Below the pieces are notes generated by a model. That model did no database searches. It saw only the letters and a program-made list of their open reading frames with translations, and was not told the origin of the DNA. Both the position numbers and the translations under genes were made by a program. From Irineochytrium annulatum (Eukaryota > Chytridiomycota > Chytridiomycetes > Chytridiales > Chytridiaceae): 25,948 bases of DNA. Positions 1-10,400 of the stretch are shown piece after piece (positions within the stretch are counted from its first letter, which is position 1; every line of letters starts with the position of its first letter). Location: assembly GCA_027600665.1 (NCBI GenBank), contig JADGJL010000304.1, positions 1 to 25,948 on the forward strand. Direction: 5' to 3'.

Positions 1-1
1 G

Positions 2-3000
2 GAGAAGAGCGGGAAGGGGGGGATGGTAGTGGTATATGTGGAGGTGGCGTGCAATGGGTTGCTGGGCAATGGGAGGCCGCCGAATGCGGGGAACAGCTTC
101 GTGTTGAGGGAGGTCTGCGTGGGTGTGAGGGATAAGGAGGCTGTGGCGCTTTGGAGGGACTGCGAGGTTTTGTTGGGGATGGTCAATGTGAGCGTTGTGC
201 GAGCAGATTAATGTCTTACTGAGAATACTTATTCATGCTGTGACAGGACCTCCCCCCGGACTCGCCACTAAGCGCCGACGCCCTCTACACTGGGAACGCC
301 GTCGTCAACACCTTCATGCCCAATGACCGCAGGTACTCTACTCTTTTATAATCTCCATACTCAAAACCACCCTCCAGCTCCATCGCTCGATGCCGCCTCA
401 TCACCACGCGCTTTTTCTCCGCCCACACTCAGCCCTCAAGCTTAACCCGCCACCTTGTTCACGCCGTCGGCAATTGCCACATCGACACAGCCTGGCTCTG
501 GCCCTACGCCGAGACGCGGCGCAAAATCGCCCGTTCCTGGTCCACCCAGCTCTCGCTTATGCGACATCACCCTTCTTTCCGCTTCACGGCGTCGCAGGCC
601 GTACAGTTCGCGTGGCTGGAGGAGGATCAGCCGGGGTTGTTTAAGCGTGTGCAGCGTGCGGTAGAGGTGGGAGCGTTGGAGGTTGTGGGAGGGGCGTGGG
701 TTGAAATGGATTGCAACTTGCCGGGCGGGGAGGCACTGTGCAGGCAATTCATTTACGGGCAGAGGTGGTTCCAGGGGAAGTTGGGGAAGCGGTGTGGCGT
801 GGGATGGTTGCCGGATTCGTTTGGGTTTGTGAGTTGATCGTCCCTTTGCTTGTGGGCGACTTGCGTGGGCTCTAAAAGCGGCGCGAAACAGTGCGCGCAG
901 CTGCCACAAATCATGAGGGAGTGCGGGATCAAGCGATTCGTCACCCAGAAGTTGGCGAGGAACAGCTTCAACCGGTTCCCGAACACGACCTTTTCGTGGG
1001 CTGGGTGTGCATGCTTATCGCTGGTTTTAACTTACCTTGTTTTTAAAGATTGGACGGCTCATCCGTCATAACCCACTTCCCTCCCACTGGCACTCAAACC
1101 GCCACCGCCACCGTTGCCGACATCGCTAAGAGGTACTTTCTCTTCTGTGCCCCACCCTAACACGCCACGTCTAGCGTCAAGAACAACCAAGACCTTTCGA
1201 CGACTTCCCGCTCGATGCTCATGTACGGCCACGGCGACGGAGGCGGCGGCCCGCAGCACGCCATGATTGAGCGCTTGAAACGCATGGCGGACGTCGATGG
1301 CATGCCGGCGGGCGTTAGGATGGGTACGGCAGCGGAGTTTTTTGATGGCGTTGAGGAGGAGATATTACCGGTGTGGAAAGGTGAACTTTACTTCGAGACG
1401 CATCGCGGCACGGTACGATACTGTCGGTTTGCGCCGATCGGGTGGATATTGGGCTGACAGTCGGTAACAGTACACATCCCAATCCGCCCTCAAGCGCTAC
1501 AACCGCCTCCTTGAGCGCGACCTTCGCGACGTTGAGATCCTCTGGACTTTCGCGTGCCTCACCTCCCGTGCTCTCGCATATCCGACGGCCGAGCTCACCC
1601 GGCTCTGGCGCGCGCTGCTGCTGAACCAGTTTCATGACGTCCTGCCCGGCACGGGGACGCCCGAGGTCGTGAGGGACGCGATAGATATCTACGAGGACGC
1701 GGAACGGAGCGTGAAGGCGTTGAGAAGGGGGGCGATGGAGGAGTTGTGTGGGGACGGTGCGTATGGCTTTTTTTTTGCTTATAAAGCAAGGACTGAACAC
1801 TATTTGTTGCTTGGATAGGGTTGTGGGCAGTTAACACTGCGTGCTGTAGCAGGACGGAGGTTGTGCGGGTGACGGAGGCCGCGGTGAGGTCGACGATGCC
1901 GAGAATGGCACAGGGCGTTGACGAAGGAAAAGTGCTCGTGATATGTAGGCGTTGGCTAGTATGTATTCCAAACTGACCTCTGACTGCCAGTGAAGGACGT
2001 GCCGGGGATGTCGACGGTAGATGCGCTGAGGTATGTTGATGATAACTTCAGGCGGGCTTCAGGTATTCCGTCAATGCTGGCTCTTATATTAAAAGCTGCA
2101 ACCAGCAAGCGAGCATATGTTGGACGAGGTTGTTGAAGATGGAGACGAGTTCTTTAACGGTTTGCCATAGCTCTGGGAACATTTTCCTAAATTGTTGTTA
2201 GTCCGGACGGTGGCGGGCCGGAGGTTCGTGCTCGAGAACGCGTTTCTGATGGCAACGTTCGACGGCCACGGGAGACTAACGTCGCTTTACGACAAATATG
2301 CCGAGTAAGCATTGCTTGGCACCTGAGTTTATCAGCCGCTAAGTTAATGTCTTGCAGGCGTGAGGTCGTGAAGTTGGGCCAGCGCGGCAACGTCTTCAAA
2401 TATTTCGAAGACATCCCGTTCTACTACGACGCTTGGGACGTGGAGGTGTATCATCTCGAGAAGGGCTGGAACGCGGAGCTTGGGGAGGCGACGATCGTCG
2501 AGGACGGCCCCGTGCGCGCGGCCTTACATGCTCGGCACCCGATATCGAGTACGAGCTGGCTGGAGCAGCGGATCGTCTTGAGCGCCGTTGGACGGATGGT
2601 CGAGTTTGAAACGAGGGTATCGTGGACTGAGAATAGGAGGATCTTGGTTGGTCGCTCTCTCGTTCAGTCTCGCACCCGTCTTAATTTGGGTCTGACTTTT
2701 GCAGAAGGTGGAGTTCCCCATCGCGGTCGACTGCGACTATGCGACGTACGAGACGGCCTTTGGCGTCGTCCGACGGCCGACTCACTACAACACCTCTTGG
2801 GACCTGGCCCAGTTTGAGGTTCCCGCGCACAGGTTCGCGGATTTGTCTGAATGCGGGTACGGCGTCGCGCTCTTGACCGACTGGTAAGCGCCGCTTTTCG
2901 GTTCTAGCTTCCTGATAACGGTTGCAGCAAGTACGGATATTCTGTCAAGGGCAACGTCATGCGGCTTTCCTTGCTGAGGGCGCCAAAGGTTAACATGCTC

Positions 3001-3578
3001 CACAGTGCTTTTTGCCCACAATGGTAAACGTTTGTTTCTCGCTCGAAATAGTCCCCGGACGATGGCTGCGATGTCGGGTCCGAACACATCTTCCGATACG
3101 CTCTCCACCCTCACGTAGGCTCCTTCGCCGAGAGTGACGTCCTCCGGGAAGCCGTGCACTTCAACACACCGCTTATCGTAGGCGACACCGGTGCGAGCGG
3201 CATCGCACGGTGTCCACGCGACTGTGCTAGGACGGCGCTGTCAGTCGACCGGAAGAACATCATTATCGAAGCCGTCAAATTCGCGGAGTCGCCTCGGGAC
3301 CGCGGGGACGGCGTGAGAGATATTGTTGTGAGGCTGTACGAGTCGGCCGGTGGGAGGGGAAGGTGCAAGCTTGCTGTGTAAGCACTCTGTCGATTTCCTA
3401 CTTGAAACGGCGTTATTGAATTGCGGGCGGTATTAGGAACTTCTCGGTTCTGGAGGCATGTTTTTGCAACGTCTTAGAAGACGTCGGCAGCCCTGTAGAG
3501 CGGGATGCGGATGGCCGGTACGCGTTTGAGTATAGGCCGTTCTCGATTATTACCGTCCGATTTTTGGTTGCTACGTGA
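2..3578 (+). CDS. AMS1: GH38 alpha-mannosidase, Ams1/MAN2C1 type (5'-partial, 16 exons)
   Basis: Class II alpha-mannosidase of the Ams1/MAN2C1 branch, which trims mannose from free oligosaccharides in cytosol or vacuole. Exons: 2-187, 247-332, 378-828, 892-1004, 1049-1132, 1175-1412, 1471-1756, 1819-1944, 1991-2062, 2106-2159, 2202-2304, 2358-2646, 2705-2883, 2928-2988, 3052-3377, 3437-3578 (931 residues in the window, stop TGA 3576-3578). Family hallmarks in order: YVEVACNG and ALYTGN (N-terminal domain), [13 protein letters not shown] (metal ligands His and Asp), [23 protein letters not shown] (nucleophile Asp), [21 protein letters not shown] (metal ligand His), [17 protein letters not shown] (beta domain), ending [14 protein letters not shown]. 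All expected active-site positions are present. No signal peptide can be judged because the N-terminus lies left of the window; relatives are about 1040-1080 aa, so roughly 100 residues are missing. The least certain part is the variable linker near 1991-2201, where I placed two introns; the donor at 2647 (GTTGGT) is weak. Family assignment is very secure. Confidence 0.93.
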
Positions 3579-4206
3579 TTTGCTCCGCTCCTCACTTTCC
3601 CTTCTTGGCCGATTGGCGGATGAGGTAGGGAATGGGGAAGAGATCGTTTGCTGACCGATATCTCTCTTTCTCTCCCGCTCGACACCCCACCTGCTGGAGG
3701 CTTGCCTTCCAGCCGCACGAGCGACGCGACGGTCCGCCTTCAATGCCTCATCATACGTTTACCAATATATATTGAAGATTACTGCAGAGAATTGACCCTT
3801 TTTTCCCTTCCAGCTGGAACCTCTCCCTCCAAACCCTCTCCCGTATCGTCGGTCTCATCCTCAACCAATCGTTGGTGTCCATCTCCCAACACCGGGCCAA
3901 ACCTCTCGCTGGCGTCTACGCCCACAGGCGGTGTCCGATGCCGGACGACCGCTCGTCGATGTCGTCGCTCAAGCTCTCGTCTGTCGCCGGCGTGGCGGTC
4001 ATCCCGGAGGGCAGCCTCCAGCGCGTGGTAGCCTGACGAGGTCGCGGTCGCGGGGACGCGGTCAACGACGAGTACTGGGTCGCCTGTCGCCACTTCGGAC
4101 GGGCGGCTTGTAGCCCAGCCGTTGGTTTCACTGCGGCGATTGAAAATTTATCCGACTCAACACATACTCGACCACTCCCCTTCCTCAGCGAGCGCCGATA
4201 TTCACG
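3579..4206. other. Intergenic region between mannosidase and Kintoun genes
   Basis: Holds the mannosidase 3' untranslated region and presumably the promoter of the Kintoun gene, which starts at 4207. It has CT-rich runs around 3658-3675 and an AT-rich patch around 3759-3776. I see no clear AATAAA signal. The only unexplained content is a coding-like stretch at 3814-4036, listed separately. No tRNA or repeat recognised. Confidence 0.5.
3814..4036 (+). other. Coding-like orphan segment behind a good splice acceptor
   Basis: A pyrimidine tract and CAG (3801-3813) precede a stretch that reads openly for 73 codons to a TGA at 4034-4036. Third positions are rich in C and G, as in the real exons nearby. 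It begins WNLSLQTLSRIVGL and contains VAGVAVIPEGSLQRVVA. I recognise no family. It could be the last exon of a small unrecognised gene, a decayed exon, or an alternative mannosidase C-terminal extension: a donor inside the mannosidase stop region at 3575 has the matching phase, but would need an intron of 239 nt, far longer than the others. The reading may also be chance. Confidence 0.25.
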
Positions 4207-5719
4207 ATGGTGAAGGAAATGGATCTGACACCTGATGTAAGAACTGTTCGGTCAATGGCGACACGGCCCCGGGGATGAGGCCGTGGTTGCCGTGCTCCCT
4301 CGTAACGCTCTGATTCCTTTCTTCACAAATAGGAGCTCCAGCGCATCGAGAAGGCCTTTCAGAAGGAAGAGTTCCGCAAGCTGTTTAAGGACTACGTGGA
4401 CGAGATTTCCGACCCGAAGAACAAGGCGCAGTACGAAGCGGAGATTACACAGATGGAGCGGGAGCGTGGGAACGACATAAAGTGGATTAAGCCTCAGCCG
4501 GGTTTTGTGGTCAAGCTGGAAATTGAGACCGGTGGGAAAGATGTGAACCCGGAGGCCAAGAAGGCTTTCATCAACATGTGTCACTGTGCCGATGTCGCGG
4601 AAGCGAAGGCGGAGAAGGTCAAAAGAAAGGATGGGGCAACCGGAAGCTCTTGGAACATTCCTTACAGTTTGAATCAACCCAAGGCCGACGTCGATAAAGG
4701 TTTAAATTTTCGACCTCATGCACAAATATCACTGACAACTTCCTCTCGTTTTCAAAGCCGGCAAGCCCTGTGTCGTTTACGATTGCGTCTTCAACACGGC
4801 GACGCTGGAACTGTCTAAAAACGTACCGAAATTCAAGGAGTTGCTGGTGCAAGTGGCGTCCGAAGGTCTCGAGAGACAGTTCCCCGGCACCAAACTTGTA
4901 AAGGGGAGCGCCGTGCTCCTTAAGAAGATGACGCGCAAGGGGGAGCTGACGTCGACCGTTATAAGGGAGAAGGTCAACGGAGGTGGGTCGGAAAGTGCCG
5001 CTGCACAAGGCGCCTCCGGGTCAGGATTGCGATCAACTGACGACGGCGGTGAGACTTCCGTGGAGTTCTTAGAACGCCTTGCAGCCCAGGTGCAGAACGA
5101 TGCGGCGGCAAAGAAGAGCGGGGGGAAGACGGCGGAGAAGAATTCAAACACGAAAGCGGAACCTGCGAAGAAACTAGTGACCGAGTTACATTCCCCGAAA
5201 CCGGCGATTCCGGAGCCTCGAAAGGAAGCCGCACCGTCGCCGCCTTTACCCGCAACTAAAGCCATTAACGGCGAGACTACGAAACCAAAGGCAACCCGCG
5301 CTTCTGAACCTGACCGCGACGACACGCCAAATCCAGAGCCGTCACCCATAGTCAAACCTGCGGATGACGAGACCAAAAAGTTGGACGCGTTACCTCCGAC
5401 CAACGAGCTTCCGACGCCGAAGTATCAGATCATCCACAGCGGCACGTTCTCCTACGACAAGTGCCTCAACGGGCGCGAACCTCTCCCGGGCACGCGTGGC
5501 GGCCGACCCGAGTCGATCGTCGTGCGGGTGCAGCTCCCCGGCTGCAGATCCGTCGCGGACCTGGACCTGGAGACATTCACGGAGGAGGTAAAGCTGGAGG
5601 TCAAAGGCATGTGGAAGCTGGATGCGAAGCTGCCGTACAAGGTCGACCATGGGAATGGGTCGGCGAAATTTGATAAGAAGAAGGAGGAGCTGTTGGTGAC
5701 GCTGCCTGTTATCGCGTAG
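4207..5719 (+). CDS. DNAAF2: Kintoun/DNAAF2-like PIH1 protein, dynein preassembly factor
   Basis: Exons 4207-4236, 4333-4699 and 4758-5719 give 452 aa. Family members are cytoplasmic HSP90/HSP70 co-chaperones (R2TP-like) needed to assemble outer and inner dynein arms before they enter motile flagella. The N-terminal PIH1 domain spans about residues 10-185, with EFRKLFKDYVDEISDP, YEAEITQMERERG, WIKPQPGFVVK, SSWNIPYSLNQP and KPCVVYDCVF. A Lys/Glu/Pro/Thr-rich, probably disordered linker follows (about 185-350). The C-terminal CS-like beta-sandwich (about 350-452) begins YQIIHSGTFSYDK and ends KEELLVTLPVIA. The order and the HSG..Y motif before the second domain favour Kintoun over PIH1D1-3. At 452 aa it is shorter than vertebrate Kintoun (above 800 aa), mainly in the linker and tail. 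Start: the first ATG, giving MVKEMDLTPDE in line with family N-termini. The 96-nt first intron is the longest in the window. Confidence 0.9.
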
Positions 5720-5722
5720 CAT

Positions 5723-5728
5723 ATTAAA
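5723..5728 (+). promoter_or_regulatory. Candidate poly(A) signal ATTAAA
   Basis: ATTAAA lies three bases after the Kintoun stop codon (TAG 5717-5719). It is a common variant polyadenylation hexamer, but so close to the stop that it may be chance. Confidence 0.25.
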
Positions 5729-6458
5729 GGAGGGAAGATGATGACAATATGGACAATCGTGTTTTTGCAATTTGTGGGTGTTCGTATGTTCCGGCCAACA
5801 AACAGAGCGTGATTTGGTGTCGCTACCGCCATGTGATGAGCGTGGTTGGCGCGGTGGGGAAGAAGGAGTACTGGGAGAATCTATTTATTTATTAATTAAT
5901 CTTGAGTATGCTATTCCTTTGGTGAACCCTTCGTGTGTCATCAATCAAAGAAAGATTTCCTCAGTTCCAATAAGTGCAAGATGCGGCTCTTTTGCTCGAC
6001 GTCCACCCTCTCCTGCTTTTGGATCAACCGGCTCTCCGATAACGCTGCGTCCCGAAGAAGAGCCACTTCGTGAGACCGTCATCTTCGGGCAATCGATGTT
6101 TGCCTGGCCGGTGGACGGCCTTTCCTTTCAGCTCCTGCGAGCCCAAACCATCAACTACCAGTTTTTCATATGGCCCCAAACACATCCCGCTGCACCCCTT
6201 CTCAGCCCTTCTATACTTGACCGCTTTTCCCACCAGCAACACGGGAGCCGTCCGTCGGGATTAAATCGCGGTCAACCAGCTGAGCGAACGTGACTGACAA
6301 GGGAATGTACCGCACGACAAGATCGACACACAAGAGTCGGCCCTGAACGACGAAGCTTTCCTCCCAGTGCGGAAGAGGAAGGCAACGGCCGGTCGAGACG
6401 ACAGCCTTTGCACCGAGATCGGTGTCACATCAACGACGCTGGTGTCTCGTCCTGAAAG

Positions 6459-6502
6459 GTAAGAATCCTCGGTCGCCGTCCGCGAGCTGCCGACGCGCTC
6501 AG
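6459..6502 (+). other. Possible 5'-UTR intron of VPS13
   Basis: AAAG|GTAAGAATCC at the left end and GCGCTCAG|GTCC at the right end enclose 44 nt, matching the coding introns in size and donor quality. It lies about 100 nt upstream of the VPS13 ATG. No transcript evidence is available from the sequence. Confidence 0.35.
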
Positions 6503-6606
6503 GTCCATGCAAATGTGGAGGTGAAGAGAAAGACGTCCTCCACAAGCCTTCAAACTCCAACCAGCTTCCTCAGTTCGAGCTCGGCCGCGATCGCGTTGCT
6601 GGGACC

Positions 6607-7409
6607 ATGGTCTTCGAGTCGCTCGTCGCATCCGTGGTCAATAAGTTCCTGGGGGACTATGTCGCGAACCTGGAAACGAAGCAGCTGAGTATCGGGATCT
6701 GGCAAGGTGAGGGATTCGTTGCTGTCCGCCACAGGATTCTGACTCCATTCAGGCGATGTCGTCCTGCACAACCTACGACTGCGGCGTGAAGCATTGGATA
6801 AGTTTAATCTGCCTGTGGACGTGCTGGAAGGTGCGGAGGATTCGCGTTGAGTCCACTCTGACTGTCGAATCGAAGGTTATCTTGGGGACTTGACGTTGTC
6901 AATACCTTGGAGCGACCTGAAGAATAAACCCGTTCGCGTCTTCATCAACAACGTCTACTTGCTGGCATCGCCGAAGGCCGACACGGACTACGATCCCGTC
7001 GTTGAGGATGATCGAGCGTTTAAGTTGAAGATGGAGAAGATTGAGACGGCCGAGATGCTGTCGGCAAAGGACAAGCTTCCAGGTTTGCGTCAATCACTCA
7101 CCGAGGATGTGCGTTCACGTTGTTGCTTTAGGTCCCGAAAACCAGCAGAACTCTACATTTGTGACACAGCTTATAACGAAGATCGTGGACAACTTGCAGA
7201 TTACGATCCAGAATATCCACGTTCGATACGAAGACAGGATCAGTACCATGGGGAACGTTCGTTATTAAATTCGTGTGTACTGAGCTAACACCAGTCATCC
7301 ACAGAAACCTATCTCTGTCGGCTTTACTCTTTCGGAGCTTTCGGCGGTGTCGACGGACGAAAATTGGAATGAGGCTTTCCTCCACGAGGAAGTCGGCGTC
7401 ATTCATAAG
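6607..7409 (+). other. VPS13: VPS13 chorein_N region (residues ~1-205)
   Basis: Exons 6607-6706, 6753-6830, 6876-7082, 7132-7256, 7305-7409. Visible hallmarks are [71 protein letters not shown] and [13 protein letters not shown]. In the family this end anchors the bridge on the donor membrane (usually ER) and takes up lipid. An FFAT motif would be expected near here in animal VPS13A/C; I did not identify one. Confidence 0.92.
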
Positions 7410-10400
7410 GTTTGCTTGGCTATCGTGGCTCTTAACTTAAGTTCGCAAAGCTCGTTCGCCTTGGTAGTTTCTCTGCTTACTGGAACACGGACGCGATGAG
7501 CTTGGCCGGTATGCCGCCGGAGGAATCGCTGAAAGTGTTCATGCGGCTGGTTTGTCGTCCATGTTCGTCTTACGTGCTGACTTTGTTAGATTGCTTCCGG
7601 GGATCACATTCCGGAAGAGCACCAATACATCCTAAAACCCGTTTCCGGCCAAGGGCGGGTATGCCATCGATATGCGCGACAAAACACTTACGCGGTTTTA
7701 GGTTATCTTGAACAAGAACTACAAGGAGGGCCAGGCTCAAAACAGTGCGACGCTCGAGTTTGACGAGCTCGGATTCGTTCTTGACGATCAGCAATATCAC
7801 TCGCTTTTCCTACTGATCGGGAGTTTCTCGGCGTATTTGCGGTCGCAGCCGGTATTCAACCGCTGGTCTTACTTCGTTGATAACCATTCATTCACCAGTA
7901 CCGCAAATATCGACCTCCTCGCACTATTACTCCGATGATCGACCCTCTTGCTTGGTTTAAATACGCCGGTTGGTGGCTGTCGCATCTGTCCAAACTTTAA
8001 TCCTGCACAGGGACGTGCGTCCTATCTGAAATCCATGAAAAGAATCGAAGATGGACCTGGGCGTTTTTCGCGGAGCGTCGCGACGACCGCAACTTGTATA
8101 TCAACCTTTACAAACAGTCCAAGTCTCCCACGCCTTTGTCGCCGGAGGTACAGAACCAATATTTGATGAAACTCCGCTAATACATTGTGCAGAACGCCGA
8201 GATGTTGAAGCAGCTGGAGAGGAAGCTGTCTTACAATGACATCCGATTCTATCGCTCGATCGCTGCCAACCAGATGAAGCGCGAGAAGGCTACACAAGGT
8301 GGATTGCGTGCTTTCTCGTCAACTTACTAACGAAGTTTTCCTAGCCACTGTAGCTTCGAAGGCTCCTCAATCGACCATCGGTTGGATTAGTGACTGGTGG
8401 TCAGGTAGTGCATCGGAGCCGGTACGAACGACTTCTTTCTGCTTAAAATTAATTATTCCTTTAAAGAAAGGTGATGCCGAGCCCACGCTCACGGAGGTGC
8501 AAGTGCAGCAGATCATGGAGACGATTGAGTATGATGAGAAATCCAATGTATTAGATAACGATTTGCCGAAAGAGGTACCTAAATGTAATATGGCGTGTGT
8601 ATATAACGACTTTGGTCCATTAGGCGGTGCTATTGAACTTGACCTGGAAACTACACAAGGGCTCGTTTGCTTTAAAGAAACACAGCCGGAGGGATGCCGA
8701 CCTTCTCTCCCTTGTCTTTGATTCCCTGACAGCGAGCATCACGCAACATCCCAGCACTTTCCGCGGCGATCTTGCACTGGGGAACATGACGTTGACGGAC
8801 GGGACGACCGCCGGGACTTTGTACCCGATTTTGATCCAACCGATTGATAACGGCGGCGTAGTTGAGAGGTATATACTTTTTGTTGCCAGGGATGACTGAC
8901 CTTCATGCAGTGCTACATCCCGCCCGTTTTTCAAGTTGGAGTTTGAGCACAATCCGATTGACGAACGGGCGGACGAAGCTGTTTCTATTGAAATGCTGCC
9001 GCTACAAGTGATTTATAATCCCGTGTCGGTCACCGCTATCGTTAACTTCTTTACGCCACCGGCCACGGAGCTTGATACTGTGTCGACGCTGAAGAATGTC
9101 GCCCAGGATACACTTCAAGGCCTGACAGCCCAGACTCGCGCAGGGTTGGAGTACGCGATTGAGACACATCGCACCGTCGACGTCAAGGTTGACATAGCTG
9201 CTCCCATCTTTGTCTTCCCTGAAAGGTGGGTGCAGATGGAATTTTGAGCGATCTGAACAGTTACTAGCTGCACGGAGAAGCTTATGGTCGTCGTCATCGA
9301 TGCGGGTCATTTGCTAGTTGAAAGCAATCTTGTCAGCAAGGAGACTAAGATGGAGCTGGAGCGGAAGCAAGGCACCGAATTGAGCGAAGCTGACTTGAAC
9401 AAGTTGGAGTCGCTTTTATACGATCGATTCACTTGCGCTCTTACGTCGGTGCAGGTAAAATTGGCTACCCTGTGTGTTCAACTAAACATATGCAGGCCTT
9501 GGTTGGACCTTCTTTGGACCAATGTCTCCACAATGCAAAGAGCGACGTCAAGGACTACACTTTGCACTTCATCGAGAGAGTTGACATGGCCTTCAATCTC
9601 GAGATGTGCATTTTGCCGAAATTGGCAAACCACGTTCGAATGGCGGTGGCTGGCAATCTTCCTCGCTTGCACGTGAATTTGTCCGATCGGAAATACAAAA
9701 CAATCATGAAGATCTTGGATCTAGTGAGCAGCCGATCGGGGTCTGAGGTGGCGGTTCCGGCGGTGTCCGGAAATCAAATGGAGTGGAATTTTACGGCACC
9801 GAATATGGCTGATCTGATTGTCGATGACGTTGATGATTCCTTCTTTGATGCCGAGGAAACTCTTGATGCTGCGGGCCCGGCATCAGCAGTCGAATCTCCT
9901 AATAAGGTTCTCTTCCGCTTTTCCTTCGAGGTTGGGCAAGTGTCGGCATCGTTGAAGAAGTCCGACAAGAACGCGAACCTTCCGGAGCTGTCGCTTGCCG
10001 ACTTGAAAATTGCGGGCTTCGACCTTCAGTTTCGGCAACGCCCTTACGATATGAACGTGCAAATAAAGATCAAGACGATCTTAATTGAAGATCGCATGCA
10101 GTCGTCTGCCTCTCCACAAAACGTTGGCGAGCCGCGTTATCTCTTGGCGCCAACCAACCTCACCCAAGGGCTCGAAACGAATCAGCAGCTCGTCCTTATT
10201 GAGTACTGCAGCATCAAGCCAATGTCGTCAGATTATAAAGGCGTTGATCAGTCGGTCGATATCTCCTTCGCCTCCGTGGACGTTATATTGGTGAAGGAGA
10301 GCATTTTGTATCTCTACGATTTCGTGCTAGCAACCTTCACCGGAGGCCCGAACCGCGTTGACCCTAACGCTGGTGCACAAAAGCCGGACCCTCAGAGCGA

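Larger units (their letters stand above)
5720..6606. other. Kintoun 3' UTR and VPS13 promoter/5' leader
   Basis: 887 nt without a recognised gene. An AT-rich stretch at 5880-5905 is the best promoter-like feature. An open frame runs from a non-ATG codon at 5772 to 6293 with some coding-like stretches (for example ETVIFGQSMFAWPVDG), but I recognise no family. In the VPS13 leader, a consensus donor GTAAGA at 6459 and CAG acceptor at 6502 would make a 44-nt 5'-UTR intron of the size normal here. Confidence 0.4.

Noticed and set aside
829..900. Mannosidase intron ending at 900
   Set aside because: An acceptor at 891 keeps three more codons (CAQ) and restores the conserved FGF-x-x-QLPQI sequence, so the intron is 829-891.
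442..909. 155-codon minus-strand frame
   Set aside because: Antisense to the GH38 HIDTAW / WLPDSFGF exon; a by-product of GC-rich codons.
1315..1800. 161-codon minus-strand frame over the mannosidase exons
   Set aside because: Antisense to catalytic-domain exons with unambiguous GH38 motifs; no family similarity on the minus strand.
4777..5403. 208-codon open frame antisense to the Kintoun linker
   Set aside because: Low-complexity Ser/Ala/Phe composition is the mirror of the Lys/Glu/Pro-rich sense linker; the sense strand is clearly Kintoun. Shadow frame.
5880..5905. AT-rich run as a replication origin or transposon end
   Set aside because: Only about 25 nt, no terminal repeats or target duplications; more likely promoter or UTR sequence.
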